This document shows, in pieces, positions 15,296 through 24,379 of a stretch of DNA of 50,524 bases. The notes under the pieces are model-generated. The model was not told where the DNA came from. It did no database searches and saw only the letters and a list, made by a program, of their open reading frames with translations. Made by a program: the position numbers and the translations under genes. Numbering within the stretch: position 1 is the first letter of the stretch; the number at the start of each line of letters is the position of its first letter. The stretch comes from an uncultured Spirochaetota bacterium (GTDB taxonomy: Bacteria > Spirochaetota > Spirochaetia > JAFGXN01): assembly GCA_944388995.1 (NCBI GenBank), contig CALXKN010000012.1, positions 1 to 50,524 on the forward strand, written 5' to 3'.

Positions 15296-15324
15296 TTGAT
15301 TAAAAGCGCGGTTTCGGATATAAT
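15296..15324 (+). promoter_or_regulatory. Promoter of tRNA-Pro(CGG)
   Basis: TTGATT (15296-15301), 17 bases, TATAAT (15319-15324), ending 11 bases before the tRNA. Confidence 0.85.
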
Positions 15325-15335
15325 GGCGATGATTT

Positions 15336-15407
15336 CGGGGTGTAGCGCAGTGGTAGCGCGCTGCGTTCGGGACGCAGAAGTCGCGGGTTCAAGTCTCGCC
15401 ACTCCGA
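15336..15407 (+). tRNA. tRNA-Pro (anticodon CGG)
   Basis: Acceptor CGGGGTG/CACTCCG with discriminator A, D stem GCGC/GCGC, anticodon stem CTGCG/CGCAG with loop TTCGGGA (CGG), and T arm GCGGG-TTCAAGT-CTCGC. CCA is not encoded. With the TGG tRNA-Pro at 11345 it brackets the lipoprotein island. Confidence 0.95.
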
Positions 15408-15411
15408 CAGC

Positions 15412-15440
15412 GGCTGTCGCGGTTTGCGGCAGCCTTTTTT
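15412..15440 (+). terminator. Terminator of tRNA-Pro(CGG)
   Basis: Stem GGCTGTCGC / GCGGCAGCC (one G-T pair) with a 5-base loop, followed by six T. Confidence 0.9.
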
Positions 15441-15468
15441 GTATCTTCGAGCGCGAAAGAACGGTTGA

Positions 15469-15496
15469 TTGACTTTTTCCGTTTTTTCGCTACAAT
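15469..15496 (+). promoter_or_regulatory. asd-lysC promoter
   Basis: TTGACT (15469-15474), 16 bases, TACAAT (15491-15496). A GGAGG site follows before ATG 15519. Confidence 0.75.
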
Positions 15497-15518
15497 AAAG
15501 ACAAAATGGAGGCAGTCT

Positions 15519-16571
15519 ATGGAAAAGATTTCGGTTGCCGTATTGGGCGCCACCGGAACGGTCGGTCAAAAATTCATCACTTTATTGGAAAATCATCCAT
15601 TTTTCGAAGTGCGGGAGCTTGTTGCTTCATCGCGCAGTGCGGGAAAACCGTACAGGGAAGCCGTCAGCTGGAAACAGGATCGGTTTATTCCCGAAACGGT
15701 CGGAGACTTGATTGTTAAAACAACGGATGATAAATTGGAGAGCCGTATTCTCTTTTCCGGTATGGACGCCGAGGTTGCCGGTCCGGCGGAAGAAGCGTAT
15801 GCCGAACGGGGACACTTTGTCATCAGCAACTCAAAAAACCACCGTATGGACAAAACCGTCCCGATTATTATTCCGGAAGTCAATTCCGACCACTTTGAAA
15901 TGATCAAGGCGCAGCCGTACAAAGGCGCGATTATCACCAACTCCAACTGCTCAACCATGTTTCTGGCAATGGTGCTGGCGCCGCTTCACAAGGCATTCGG
16001 CGTCGAAAAGGTTTTTGTGACGACGATGCAGGCAGTTTCGGGCGCCGGTTACCCCGGTGTCGCTTCCATGGATATTCTGGGAAACGTCATTCCTTTCATC
16101 GGCGGCGAAGAGGCAAAGATGGAGTGCGAGGCGCAAAAGATTCTTGCCGAAATGAAGGACGGCGAACTGATTCCCGCTCCGTTTGTTATCAGCGCTCACT
16201 GCAACCGTGTGCCTGTATTTGACGGTCACACCGAATCGGTTTCGATCTTATTCAAAAATAAGCCGACGGTTGACCGGGTTAAAGAGACGCTGCGCGCGTT
16301 TAAAGGGATTCCTCAGGAGAAACAGCTGCCGTTCGCACCGAAACAACCGATTCTTGTGTTTGAGGAAGAGAATCGGCCGCAGCCGGCGCGCGACGCGTGG
16401 AAGGAAAACGGTATGTCTGCCTGTGTCGGTCGTATCCGACAGTGTCCGCTTTTCGACATTAAGATGACGGTGATGGGACACAATACGGTACGCGGCGCCG
16501 CCGGAGCCGCCATCCTGAATGCCGAAACGTTGGTGGCGCTTGGTTATTTGAATGAGGGGAAGGCAAAATGA
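15519..16571 (+). CDS. asd: Aspartate-semialdehyde dehydrogenase
   Basis: Reduces aspartyl phosphate to aspartate semialdehyde (NADPH), the branch point to lysine/diaminopimelate, threonine and methionine. The 350 residues include the nucleotide-binding GATGTVG (10-16), the catalytic cysteine C144 in NSNCST, and SAHCNRVPVFDGHTESV with the conserved His. The sequence resembles the archaeal/fungal-like branch rather than E. coli Asd. The start is ATG 15519 with GGAGG 7 bases upstream; an upstream in-frame ATG overlaps the promoter. The last bases overlap lysC (ATGA). Confidence 0.96.
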   Translation: MEKISVAVLGATGTVGQKFITLLENHPFFEVRELVASSRSAGKPYREAVSWKQDRFIPETVGDLIVKTTDDKLESRILFSGMDAEVAGPAEEAYAERGHFVISNSKNHRMDKTVPIIIPEVNSDHFEMIKAQPYKGAIITNSNCSTMFLAMVLAPLHKAFGVEKVFVTTMQAVSGAGYPGVASMDILGNVIPFIGGEEAKMECEAQKILAEMKDGELIPAPFVISAHCNRVPVFDGHTESVSILFKNKPTVDRVKETLRAFKGIPQEKQLPFAPKQPILVFEEENRPQPARDAWKENGMSACVGRIRQCPLFDIKMTVMGHNTVRGAAGAAILNAETLVALGYLNEGKAK

Positions 16572-17905
16572 TTGTGCTGAAATTCGGCGGCACCTCCGTT
16601 CAGGACAGCGCCGCCATGGATCGGGCTCTTGACATCACATTTGAGCGATTGGAACGTTCACCGGTTTTAATCTCTTCGGCAATGGCAAAGATTACCGATT
16701 CGTTAATTGCCGCCGCCGATGCGGCAGTTGCCGGAGACGGCGAAGCGGTTGCCTCTTTGCTTGACGCCGTTAAAGAACGTCACATCAAATGCGCTTACGA
16801 ATTTCTGAAAGGGCAAAACCTCAACTATGCCGTTACCCGCATTAACGAAATCATGACGGAACTGCGTTCGATTCTGCGCGGCTGCGTCTACTTGAAAGAA
16901 TGTACACCGCAAAGCTGCGATGCAGTCGTCTCCTGCGGGGAACTTCTTTCAACCGTTTTGCTTCATGCGCGGGCAAGGGAGCGGAAAATTGATGCCGTTT
17001 GGCTCGATTCCCGTGAATTGATCAAAACCGACAGCACTTACGGAGAAGCGGCAGTTGATTTTAAAGCAACGGAGACTGCCATCCGCAAAGCGGTCACTCC
17101 CGCCGCCGGCAAACTCTTTATTGCACAGGGGTTCATCGGCAGCGATGCAAATTCACTGACAACGACCCTCGGCCGCGGCGGTTCCGATTATACAGCCGCC
17201 GTTTTCGGTTCAATCCTTAATGCGGAGGAGATTCAAATCTGGACGGACGTGAACGGTATTATGACGACCGATCCGCGATTGGTCCCCGAAGCAAAGACCG
17301 TTAACGAGATCTCCTACGAAGAAGCCGCCGAGCTGGCGTTTTTCGGAGCAAAAGTCGTCCATCCGGCAACGATTCAGCCGGCCGTCGCGAAAAAAATTCC
17401 TGTTACCGTTCTCAATACCCGCGATCCGGAGGGAATTTTTACCCGCATCTCGGAGAAAACCGCTTACGAAGGGTTGAAAGCAATTTCGGGAAAGAAAAAC
17501 GTAACGCTTCTGACCGTCGTTTCGTCACGAATGATGAACGCAGTCGGCTTTTTAGCGAATCTTTTCGAGATTTTCCGCGAACACAACACATCGGTCGATT
17601 TGGTTTCCACCAGCGAAGTTTCCGTCTCAATGACCATTAATAAAACCGATAAACTGGCGGAAATTACCGCCGATCTGGAAAAACTGGGTTCGGTTTCGGT
17701 CGAGGCCGATAAAGCAATCGTTTGTCTGGTCGGCAAAGGGATCTGGAAAGATTCGCGCAACGTTACCAAGGCGTTTGCCGCTTTGGAAGGCACCAATATT
17801 CGGATGATTTCGCTCGGCGCTTCGGATACCAATCTAAGCGCATTGGTTCCAAACGGAAAATTAAACGAAGCGATTATTTCGCTCCACAAAGCGTTTTTCG
17901 GTTAG
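16568..17905 (+). CDS. lysC: Aspartate kinase
   Basis: Phosphorylates aspartate, the first step of the aspartate-family pathway whose next enzyme is Asd, encoded immediately upstream. The 445 residues have KFGGTSV (5-11), the catalytic-domain TTLGRGGSDYTA and TDVNGIMTTDPR motifs, and a C-terminal ACT pair (about 310-445) with the STSEVSVSMT effector-site pattern, so lysine or threonine feedback is likely. Start ATG 16568 overlaps the asd stop. The 3' end overlaps the convergent regulator gene by 4 bases. Confidence 0.95.
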   Translation: MIVLKFGGTSVQDSAAMDRALDITFERLERSPVLISSAMAKITDSLIAAADAAVAGDGEAVASLLDAVKERHIKCAYEFLKGQNLNYAVTRINEIMTELRSILRGCVYLKECTPQSCDAVVSCGELLSTVLLHARARERKIDAVWLDSRELIKTDSTYGEAAVDFKATETAIRKAVTPAAGKLFIAQGFIGSDANSLTTTLGRGGSDYTAAVFGSILNAEEIQIWTDVNGIMTTDPRLVPEAKTVNEISYEEAAELAFFGAKVVHPATIQPAVAKKIPVTVLNTRDPEGIFTRISEKTAYEGLKAISGKKNVTLLTVVSSRMMNAVGFLANLFEIFREHNTSVDLVSTSEVSVSMTINKTDKLAEITADLEKLGSVSVEADKAIVCLVGKGIWKDSRNVTKAFAALEGTNIRMISLGASDTNLSALVPNGKLNEAIISLHKAFFG

Positions 17906-19269
17906 GTTTCCGCGCCGCCGATTCCGTATTCGGCCAGTTTACGGTGGAGGGTTTTTCGTCCGATTCGAAGCACCTCCGCCGCTTTCGATTTGTTGCCTCC
18001 GCACTGCGACAGCGTATACAGAATCACCTCTTTTTCAGCGTCGGACAGCGAGGTTCCCGGCGGAATCACCACTCCGCTTTCGCCCGCTGACTCTCCCTGA
18101 ATCTGCGGCGGCAAATCGGATAGACTCACCGCTGCACCTTTGCAGAAAACGACGGCGCTTTCAACCGCATTTCGAAGTTCGCGCACGTTACCCGGCCACC
18201 GATAGCGGCACAACGCCGACAGCGCTTTTTTATCGAATCCGTCAATTTTTTTACCGTTTTCGCGGCTCAGCTCCCGCAAAAACGAAAGCGCCAATAAAGG
18301 AATATCATCCGCGCGTTCACGAAGCGGCGGAACATGAATCGAAACCACATTGAGCCGGTAGTAAAGATCTTCACGGAAATTCCCTTTTTTGATTTCTTCC
18401 GGCAGATCGCGGTTGGTAGCGGCGATGAGCCGAACATCGGTGTGAATCGTCTTCTCTCCTCCGACGCGCTCAAACGATCGTTCCTGAAGAACCCGCAGAA
18501 TCTTAATTTGAATGCTTTGGTTGATTTCGCCGATTTCATCAAGAAAAAGAGTACCGCCGTCAGCCAACTCAAACCGCCCTTTCCGTTTGGAGACCGCCCC
18601 GGTGAAAGCGCCCTCTTCGTGACCGAAAAGCTCGCTTTCCAACAGCGATTCACTTAAAGCCGCGCAGTGAACCGAAATCATCTCTTTTCGGCTGCGATCG
18701 GAAAGAGCGTGAATCGCCTGCGCAACCAGCTCTTTCCCGACGCCGCTTTCGCCGGTAATCAGTACCGACGCTTTGGTCGGCGCTACCTGCTCGATTATTT
18801 CCATGATATGGCGCATCGGAGCGCTTTGACCGATTAATTTTTCAAAACGGTTCTGCTTCCTGAACCGCTCCAACTCTTTCGTCAGCTCTGCCTGTTTGGT
18901 CAAAAGCCGGCGGTTATCCAAACTCCGCTCAATTAAAAGCAGCAGGCGGTCAAAGTTCAAAGGCTTGGTTAAAAAATCGTAAGCTCCTTTGCGCATGCAG
19001 TCGACGGCAGCGTCGACGCTGCCGTGCCCGGTCAGTACAATCACCGGAATCGCCGGATACATCTTGTGTACGGTCTCGACAACCTGTTCGCCGCCGATAC
19101 CGGGCAATCGCAAATCGCTGATAACAGCGTCGACGGGGGTCGTTTTTAAAATTTTCAGTCCCGTTTCGCCGTCAGCCGCCTCAAGCACATCGTAATTTTC
19201 ATCCTCCAACAGAGAACGTAATCCCGAACGGATGTTTTTTTCGTCGTCAACAATCAAAATCACCGGCAT
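17902..19269 (-). CDS. NtrC-family sigma54-dependent response regulator
   Basis: A 455-residue transcription activator. It has a receiver domain (phospho-acceptor D52 in VISDLRLPG), an AAA+ domain with Walker A GESGVGKE, the sigma54-contacting GAFTGA loop and Walker B-region LDEIGEI, and a C-terminal Fis-type helix-turn-helix ([22 protein letters not shown]). It must act with RNA polymerase-sigma54. The start is ATG 19269 behind GGAGAG; a GTG two codons upstream is possible. It overlaps and pairs with the histidine kinase gene. The controlled genes cannot be read from the window. Confidence 0.93.
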   Translation of the reverse strand: MPVILIVDDEKNIRSGLRSLLEDENYDVLEAADGETGLKILKTTPVDAVISDLRLPGIGGEQVVETVHKMYPAIPVIVLTGHGSVDAAVDCMRKGAYDFLTKPLNFDRLLLLIERSLDNRRLLTKQAELTKELERFRKQNRFEKLIGQSAPMRHIMEIIEQVAPTKASVLITGESGVGKELVAQAIHALSDRSRKEMISVHCAALSESLLESELFGHEEGAFTGAVSKRKGRFELADGGTLFLDEIGEINQSIQIKILRVLQERSFERVGGEKTIHTDVRLIAATNRDLPEEIKKGNFREDLYYRLNVVSIHVPPLRERADDIPLLALSFLRELSRENGKKIDGFDKKALSALCRYRWPGNVRELRNAVESAVVFCKGAAVSLSDLPPQIQGESAGESGVVIPPGTSLSDAEKEVILYTLSQCGGNKSKAAEVLRIGRKTLHRKLAEYGIGGAET

Positions 19270-20420
19270 GAGCACTCTCCGGGAATCAGCGAAATTTCTT
19301 TCTGCGGAATCGGGAAGAAAAGCGTAAAGACAGTTCCGCGTCCCTCTTCGGAGTCAACAGTGATGTCCCCGCCGTGGCTCTTCATGATTTGATAAACGAT
19401 TGTCAGCCCCAAACCCGTTCCCGATGCCGACGTCGTAAAATAGGGATCGAAAACCCGCGGCAGCAACCGTTCCGGAATTCCTTTGCCCGTATCAGCCACC
19501 GACAAGGCAACCCGATCGTCGCGGACCGCTAACGACAGCGTTAAACGGCCTCCGTCCGGCATAGCGTGCATCGAATTATTAATCAAATTCAGCAGCACCT
19601 GTTTCATTTTATTGACATCGATGATGACTGCGGGAACATCATCCTCTTTTTTTAAAACCGCCTCGATGCGGTGCTTCTCCAAATCGTAACGAACCAGACG
19701 AAGCACATCTTCCGCCACGACGGACAGAGAAACAGGTTCTGAGGATAAATCCAGCGGCCGCAGCGTCATCAGAAACGAAGAGACAACTGCGTTCAGCCGC
19801 TCAATCTCTTCAGAAAGAACGTCAGAGCACTCCTTCAGTTTTTCATCGTCAAGAGAAAGCTTGTTCATCCGTTTTTTGAGAATATCGACGTAAAGCGACA
19901 TGGCTCCCAACGGATTTTTGATTTCATGTGCAACTGCCGCCGTCATGGAGACCAACGAATTGAGGCGCTCAGTGACGTCGTTTTTTTTCTGTTCCGACTC
20001 CCGCTCAGAAATATCGCGGATTTGCGCCACCATGCCGAGAATCTTTCCGTCTTCGATCCAAGGATCACACAGCACTTCCAAAACGACGGGAGTCTCCCCT
20101 TCCCTGCGGACGGAGAATGAACGGCACTGATAACTGAGCTCTCCGGAAAGAGTCTCTTTGAAAAACTTTGCCAAATCAGAGAGCGTAAAAACGGTCTCCA
20201 TACTTTTTACTCTTGTTTTCAGTGCAGGAAAAAATCGTTGAGCCTGCCGATTAAAATCAACTATCGAACCATCTTTATCAAAAACAATCAACGCTGTCGA
20301 AAGCGAAGCAAAAACCGTCCCTGCCAGCCGACAGCGGTCAAGCATTGAACGGGCCACCGTCATCAGCTTTTCGGGCGACTGCTCCGCCTTTCCAAGGGCT
20401 TTTTGATAAAACGAACTCAT
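19260..20420 (-). CDS. PAS-domain sensor histidine kinase (NtrB/AtoS type)
   Basis: A 386-residue soluble kinase with no transmembrane segment. A PAS domain at about 30-145 is followed by the dimerisation/phospho-acceptor helix with H165 in AVAHEIKNPLG, and a catalytic domain with N box NLINNSMHAMPDGG, DTGKGIP and GTGLGLTIVYQ. It should phosphorylate the NtrC-type regulator encoded just downstream. A cytosolic signal sensed by PAS is inferred. Its ATG overlaps the holB-like stop (ATGA), so it is coupled to a cell-wall/replication operon. Confidence 0.92.
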   Translation of the reverse strand: MSSFYQKALGKAEQSPEKLMTVARSMLDRCRLAGTVFASLSTALIVFDKDGSIVDFNRQAQRFFPALKTRVKSMETVFTLSDLAKFFKETLSGELSYQCRSFSVRREGETPVVLEVLCDPWIEDGKILGMVAQIRDISERESEQKKNDVTERLNSLVSMTAAVAHEIKNPLGAMSLYVDILKKRMNKLSLDDEKLKECSDVLSEEIERLNAVVSSFLMTLRPLDLSSEPVSLSVVAEDVLRLVRYDLEKHRIEAVLKKEDDVPAVIIDVNKMKQVLLNLINNSMHAMPDGGRLTLSLAVRDDRVALSVADTGKGIPERLLPRVFDPYFTTSASGTGLGLTIVYQIMKSHGGDITVDSEEGRGTVFTLFFPIPQKEISLIPGECSCR

Positions 20421-21610
20421 GCCGACGACTCCCGATCCAAAAGAATTTTTTTAATTTTGATAAAGGAGGTTTCGGCGACCGCTTCGGGCGATTGATGCGC
20501 CTCCGTCAGCGCTGTCAATCCCTCATTCAGGACACGCTGAATTCGAGCGTATAGCATCTGCCTCACAGGATCCGTTTTTATCTCTGCCGCAAAACGGGAA
20601 GCGGCGGTTTGCGACAACCGCCGCCAGAAAAGCGTAAACAGCCGACGATCTGAAGTTTTAAACAGCGCAACAGAGTAAAAACGCTTCCATCCGTTTTCGT
20701 CAATCAACGCCGCAAAAAAATCGTCAACCGCCGCATTGATCTCCTCCAAATTCGTTCCTGAATGTTTCAAGATAAAATCACCAAGGGAAAGTTCGCCTTC
20801 ATATCCAAAAAAGAGTTTAAGCAGCAGCCGCTCCTCTTCCCGACTGCGGTCGGAAAAGGCATAAATACGCAGCCGCGACAGCACCGTCGGCAAAACGGCG
20901 CTTTGACGAACCGCCGTCAAAATGAAATACGTATCGACCGGCGGTTCTTCCAAAATTTTCAACAGCGCATTCGAAGAGGCGACCGAGAGCGTATCAGCCG
21001 CTTCGATAATAATAATCTTCTTTCCCTCTGTGCCGATGTACGATTCGGAAATCAGATTGCGTACCGCATGAACGGAAAAGGAAGCAGGCGCCTGCGAAGC
21101 AAGTCTCTCCGCCGCCGTAACCGCTTCATCGATTTGCAAAAGCCGCTGCTCTTCGGAAGAAAAATCACCGACAATCAACCGTTCCGCTCCCGTTCCGATA
21201 GACAGCAACGCTTCTTTATCGATTTTTTTCGCATCTTCTTCGGTTAAAATACGGCTATCGAACCGCATTGCCAGCTTCCGCAGAGCGCGGACGAATTTAA
21301 TCAGCGAAGAAAGATCGCCGCGGTTTTTCAGGAGTTCGGCAGTCAGGCGAATTTCGTAAAAATCGGAGTACGGACCGGTTAAAAATAGATATGGATTTTT
21401 CAAAAAACGGGATTGAACACAGGAACGGCAGCCGCAGTTCCATTCGCCGCCCTCCGAGCAGTTTAACGCCCGTGCTGTTTCTAATGCACACGATATTTTT
21501 CCGGAGAAATCGTTTCCGACAAAGAGCATAGCATGCGCAGGCGTTCCTGTCCGAATTTCCCGTTCGAGCCGCGCAGTAATCGATCGATTGCCGATGATGT
21601 TCTCAAACAT
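20417..21610 (-). CDS. holB: DNA polymerase III delta' subunit-like clamp-loader protein
   Basis: A 397-residue AAA+ protein of the HolB/DnaX type. The N-terminus MFENIIGNRSITARLEREI and AHAMLFVGNDFSGK form a degenerate Walker A (Ile follows the Lys, so ATP binding is probably lost, as usual for delta'). A Cys cluster (CSEGGEWNCGCRSC) is zinc-module-like, and ADTLSVASSNALLKILEEPP with LSRLRIY is the clamp-loader signature (the SRC element is altered to SRL). There is an insertion of unclear function at about 80-150. Start ATG 21610 follows GGAG and overlaps the cvpA stop. Confidence 0.8.
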   Translation of the reverse strand: MFENIIGNRSITARLEREIRTGTPAHAMLFVGNDFSGKISCALETARALNCSEGGEWNCGCRSCVQSRFLKNPYLFLTGPYSDFYEIRLTAELLKNRGDLSSLIKFVRALRKLAMRFDSRILTEEDAKKIDKEALLSIGTGAERLIVGDFSSEEQRLLQIDEAVTAAERLASQAPASFSVHAVRNLISESYIGTEGKKIIIIEAADTLSVASSNALLKILEEPPVDTYFILTAVRQSAVLPTVLSRLRIYAFSDRSREEERLLLKLFFGYEGELSLGDFILKHSGTNLEEINAAVDDFFAALIDENGWKRFYSVALFKTSDRRLFTLFWRRLSQTAASRFAAEIKTDPVRQMLYARIQRVLNEGLTALTEAHQSPEAVAETSFIKIKKILLDRESSA

Positions 21611-22136
21611 CGGCCGGTTTCTCCGCAACCGCATCCGAAACCGTTTCGACAAGACGGCGGTAAACCTCATCCAGATAGGCTGTCAGGCTGTAGAGGTTAT
21701 TGTCGACAATGTTTTTTGAAAACGAAGCGTCCAGCATTTCTTTCAGCCCCTGAAGAGGCTGAAGGGTAATCAGAACCATGAAAACGTAAACAATGATAAA
21801 TCCTTCCAGAAATCCGAGAGCGCCGCCGAAAATATGATCCAAAGATCCCAACTGAATTTTGTCAACAAGCGTTTTCAGAAAATGAGCCGCTATCGTAACC
21901 ACCAAGTAAGTCGCGGCAAATACGGCGGCGAACGCCGCCACGGGAGCGGCAAATTTCAATCCCCATGAAATGAACAGCTGCGCCACCGGCTGAAAAAAAA
22001 GATAGGCGCACAGCAGCCCCAAAACCAGAGCCGCGATCATTCCGACCTCTTTGATGATTCCGTTACGGATGCCGCGGAAAATAAAAACGCAAAGAAGAAC
22101 CGCAAATACAATATCGAGAAGATTGAATCCTGTCAT
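21603..22136 (-). CDS. CvpA family membrane protein
   Basis: A 177-residue inner-membrane protein with four hydrophobic helices. The start MTGFNLLDIVFAVLLC and the FRGIRNGIIKEVGMI loop are typical of the CvpA/colicin V production family. Start ATG 22136 overlaps the murG stop (ATGA); a longer upstream frame merely reads through murG. The family's molecular role is still poorly defined but is linked to envelope function. Confidence 0.85.
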   Translation of the reverse strand: MTGFNLLDIVFAVLLCVFIFRGIRNGIIKEVGMIAALVLGLLCAYLFFQPVAQLFISWGLKFAAPVAAFAAVFAATYLVVTIAAHFLKTLVDKIQLGSLDHIFGGALGFLEGFIIVYVFMVLITLQPLQGLKEMLDASFSKNIVDNNLYSLTAYLDEVYRRLVETVSDAVAEKPADV

Positions 22137-23218
22137 TTTTTCCTCCTTTTCAGAACCGATTGAATCTCGGCAGCCAAAAACTCCGCCGCATCGGGACGGC
22201 AAAGTCTGCGGGCGGCGCGGCTCATGTTTTCCCTTAAATTCGGCGACAAAAGAAGCGATTCGACGGCTTTCACCCACTCCGGATTAGAAAGCTCATCTTC
22301 AGTTACGACAACCGCCGCGCCGTGCTGTTCAAAAAGACGCGCATTAACGGCTTGATCGCCTCTCGTACCGTGCCCCAGCGGAATCAATACCGCCGGAGTT
22401 CCGGTCACTCCGTTCTCCCACAATGTTCCGGCTCCGGCGCGGCAAGCGGTAACATCGGCGGCTGCCAGCAAATGAGGAAATTCTTCGTGAAAAAAAGGAC
22501 GAGAGAAATAATTCGAATGCGCAATCTCCTCTCCCGAAGAACCGGTTTGATGAACGACAAACGCCTGCGCACACAACTTGTCGAGAGCGTTGACAACAGC
22601 CGCATTGATAACGGCCGCCCCCTGACTGCCGCCGGAAACCAAGATCAGCGGTACGCCGTCGGGCGCACCGGAGATTTTCCGTCCTTTGGCAGCGTCTCCG
22701 CGGAAAATCTCCGGCCTCACCGGATTTCCCGAAACGACCACTTTCTCTCCGTATTTTTTCAGAGCATTTTTTGTCTCTTCATAAGGAACAAAAATCTTAT
22801 CGGAAAAACGGGCGTTCAGCCGCGTTGCCAAACCGGGCGTCAAATCCGACTCGTGCGTCAAAACCGGGATGCGCAGAAGATGCGCCGCCCACACCGGCGG
22901 CACCGAGACGTATCCGCCCTTCGAAAAAAGCAAAACAGGACGGTGAAATAAAAACAGAAAAAAGACTTTAACAAATCCGGCAAAAATTTTAAATAAATCG
23001 AAGAAGTTAGCGATAGAGAAATAGCGGCGCCATTTACCCGACGGAATCGAACGGTAACGATAACCGAAACGGGAAACAATCTCCTTTTCGATTCCTTTTC
23101 CCGAACCGATCCACACAAAAGCGTCTTTTCCGATACCGGAGTTTTCCAGCGCATTAATGACGGCAATTCCCGGGAACACGTGACCGCCGGTACCGCCTCC
23201 GGTAAAAGCAATTTGCAT
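22133..23218 (-). CDS. murG: UDP-GlcNAc:MurNAc-pentapeptide GlcNAc transferase
   Basis: Makes lipid II from lipid I on the inner face of the cytoplasmic membrane. The 361 residues have the N-terminal GGGTGGHVFPG (7-17), the HESDLTPGLATR segment, VSGGSQGAAVIN, and CRAGAGTLWENGVTGTPAVLIPLGHGTRGDQ, which forms the UDP-GlcNAc site. First gene of the murG-cvpA-holB-kinase-regulator operon, all joined by 4-10 base overlaps. It is divergent from the 23256 gene with only 37 bases between. Confidence 0.96.
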   Translation of the reverse strand: MQIAFTGGGTGGHVFPGIAVINALENSGIGKDAFVWIGSGKGIEKEIVSRFGYRYRSIPSGKWRRYFSIANFFDLFKIFAGFVKVFFLFLFHRPVLLFSKGGYVSVPPVWAAHLLRIPVLTHESDLTPGLATRLNARFSDKIFVPYEETKNALKKYGEKVVVSGNPVRPEIFRGDAAKGRKISGAPDGVPLILVSGGSQGAAVINAAVVNALDKLCAQAFVVHQTGSSGEEIAHSNYFSRPFFHEEFPHLLAAADVTACRAGAGTLWENGVTGTPAVLIPLGHGTRGDQAVNARLFEQHGAAVVVTEDELSNPEWVKAVESLLLSPNLRENMSRAARRLCRPDAAEFLAAEIQSVLKRRKK

Positions 23219-23219
23219 C

Positions 23220-23248
23220 TTGACCGAACCTCGTTTGTGATATAAATT
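23220..23248 (+). promoter_or_regulatory. Promoter of the 23256 gene (leaderless)
   Basis: TTGACC (23220-23225), 17 bases, TAAATT (23243-23248), then only 7 bases to the ATG with no ribosome binding site. Confidence 0.55.
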
Positions 23249-23255
23249 ATTTTAT

Positions 23256-23843
23256 ATGAGAAAATCGTTATTGTCAATCTTTCTCGTTTTCTGCGGTGTT
23301 TCACTCTCCGCTCAAGACGCCGAACAGCCGTATCTTTCCGTCAGAGAAACAGGAGAGACTGCGTCATCCGCCGATTTGAACCGCGTTATCGAAAAACTGA
23401 CCGACGTGCCGTCGTTTACAACCATGACTTACTACTCCGAACGGCGAAAAAAGGAACGCATTTTGTTTGAAGAAGCCGCCCTCCTTTCGATCGAACCGCC
23501 GCTGCCTGACAGCGGTGAAGCTTACGCTCCGCGTTATGAGTTTGAGCTTTTCCTGAAAGACGCCTCTTTTGGAGATATGAAATGGGCAGGAGAAATCACC
23601 TGTACAGACGGCGTCCTTTCGATGAAGATGACGAGCATCACGCCGATTCGGTTTATCGGAATCGAAGCCGCAGCAGAGGGCGCGTTGGAGATTGTTCTGA
23701 ATATCAAAAAAAAAGACACCCGACTCTCGGTCGAGTGTCTCGGATTGGCCCGCGATCCGATTCGCATCATTTCAAAAAAACGAACGGAACAGTCGCTGCG
23801 GAACCGACTGATTGCGTTTAAAAACTACATTCTTTCGCCTTAA
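23256..23843 (+). CDS. Secreted protein of unknown function
   Basis: A 195-residue protein with a cleavable signal peptide (MRKSLLSIFLVFCGVSLSAQ). The mature part is a mix of predicted strands and short helices with no motif I recognise, and ends in a basic stretch (SKKRTEQSLRNRLIAFKNYIL). It should be periplasmic. It is transcribed away from murG from a probable leaderless promoter. Its last 4 bases overlap the convergent oxidoreductase gene. Confidence 0.65.
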   Translation: MRKSLLSIFLVFCGVSLSAQDAEQPYLSVRETGETASSADLNRVIEKLTDVPSFTTMTYYSERRKKERILFEEAALLSIEPPLPDSGEAYAPRYEFELFLKDASFGDMKWAGEITCTDGVLSMKMTSITPIRFIGIEAAAEGALEIVLNIKKKDTRLSVECLGLARDPIRIISKKRTEQSLRNRLIAFKNYILSP

Positions 23844-24379
23844 ACGTCAATTCCTCCGCCAATTTTCATAACGGCGATGTTGACGGGATTGAACTTCCGG
23901 TTGCGCTCCGAAATAGCCACATCCAATGCGGCGTAAAGCGATTCGGGCGAACAAAGCTCCGGTTCGACGGCAATCAGTTTCCCCAACATAGCCATGTTGG
24001 CGGCCTTATGAGATCCGGCCTTCTCAGAGATGTCGTTGGCGTCAACTTTGATGATTTCAATATCGGTCCGCGTCGGTTCAACGTCAATGAGAGAGCTGTT
24101 GATCAACAATTTTCCACCCGGCCGTACGGCGCTCTCAAATTTCAGCAACGACGGCGTGTTCATAACAACAGCAATATCGTACTTCGGCGTCACCGGTGAA
24201 GCAATCAGTCCATCGGAGATAACGACGCAGCAGTTTGCCGTTCCGCCTCTCATCTCCGCCCCGTAAGAAGGAATATGAGAAACGTTTTTGCCGTCATGCA
24301 TAGCGGCAATACACAAAATTTTTCCGGCTAAAATAACACCCTGTCCGCCGAATCCGGCAAATAAAATTTCACTGTACAC
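23840..24379 (-). CDS. 2-oxoacid:ferredoxin oxidoreductase, gamma subunit
   Basis: A 179-residue catalytic-gamma domain protein (PorG/VorC/KorC type). It begins near the FAGFGGQGVILAGKIL signature and contains SYGAEMRGGTANC, the CoA-binding-domain pattern. I start it at GTG 24379 because AGGAGG lies 6 bases before it; an ATG 18 bases upstream is less well placed. It overlaps the end of the beta-subunit gene. Last gene of a four-gene operon. Confidence 0.88.
   Translation of the reverse strand: MYSEILFAGFGGQGVILAGKILCIAAMHDGKNVSHIPSYGAEMRGGTANCCVVISDGLIASPVTPKYDIAVVMNTPSLLKFESAVRPGGKLLINSSLIDVEPTRTDIEIIKVDANDISEKAGSHKAANMAMLGKLIAVEPELCSPESLYAALDVAISERNRKFNPVNIAVMKIGGGIDV

Noticed and set aside
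11938-15335. A complete diversity-generating retroelement
   Set aside because: Only target-like proteins are present. No reverse transcriptase, accessory Avd gene or template repeat could be found on either strand of the window.
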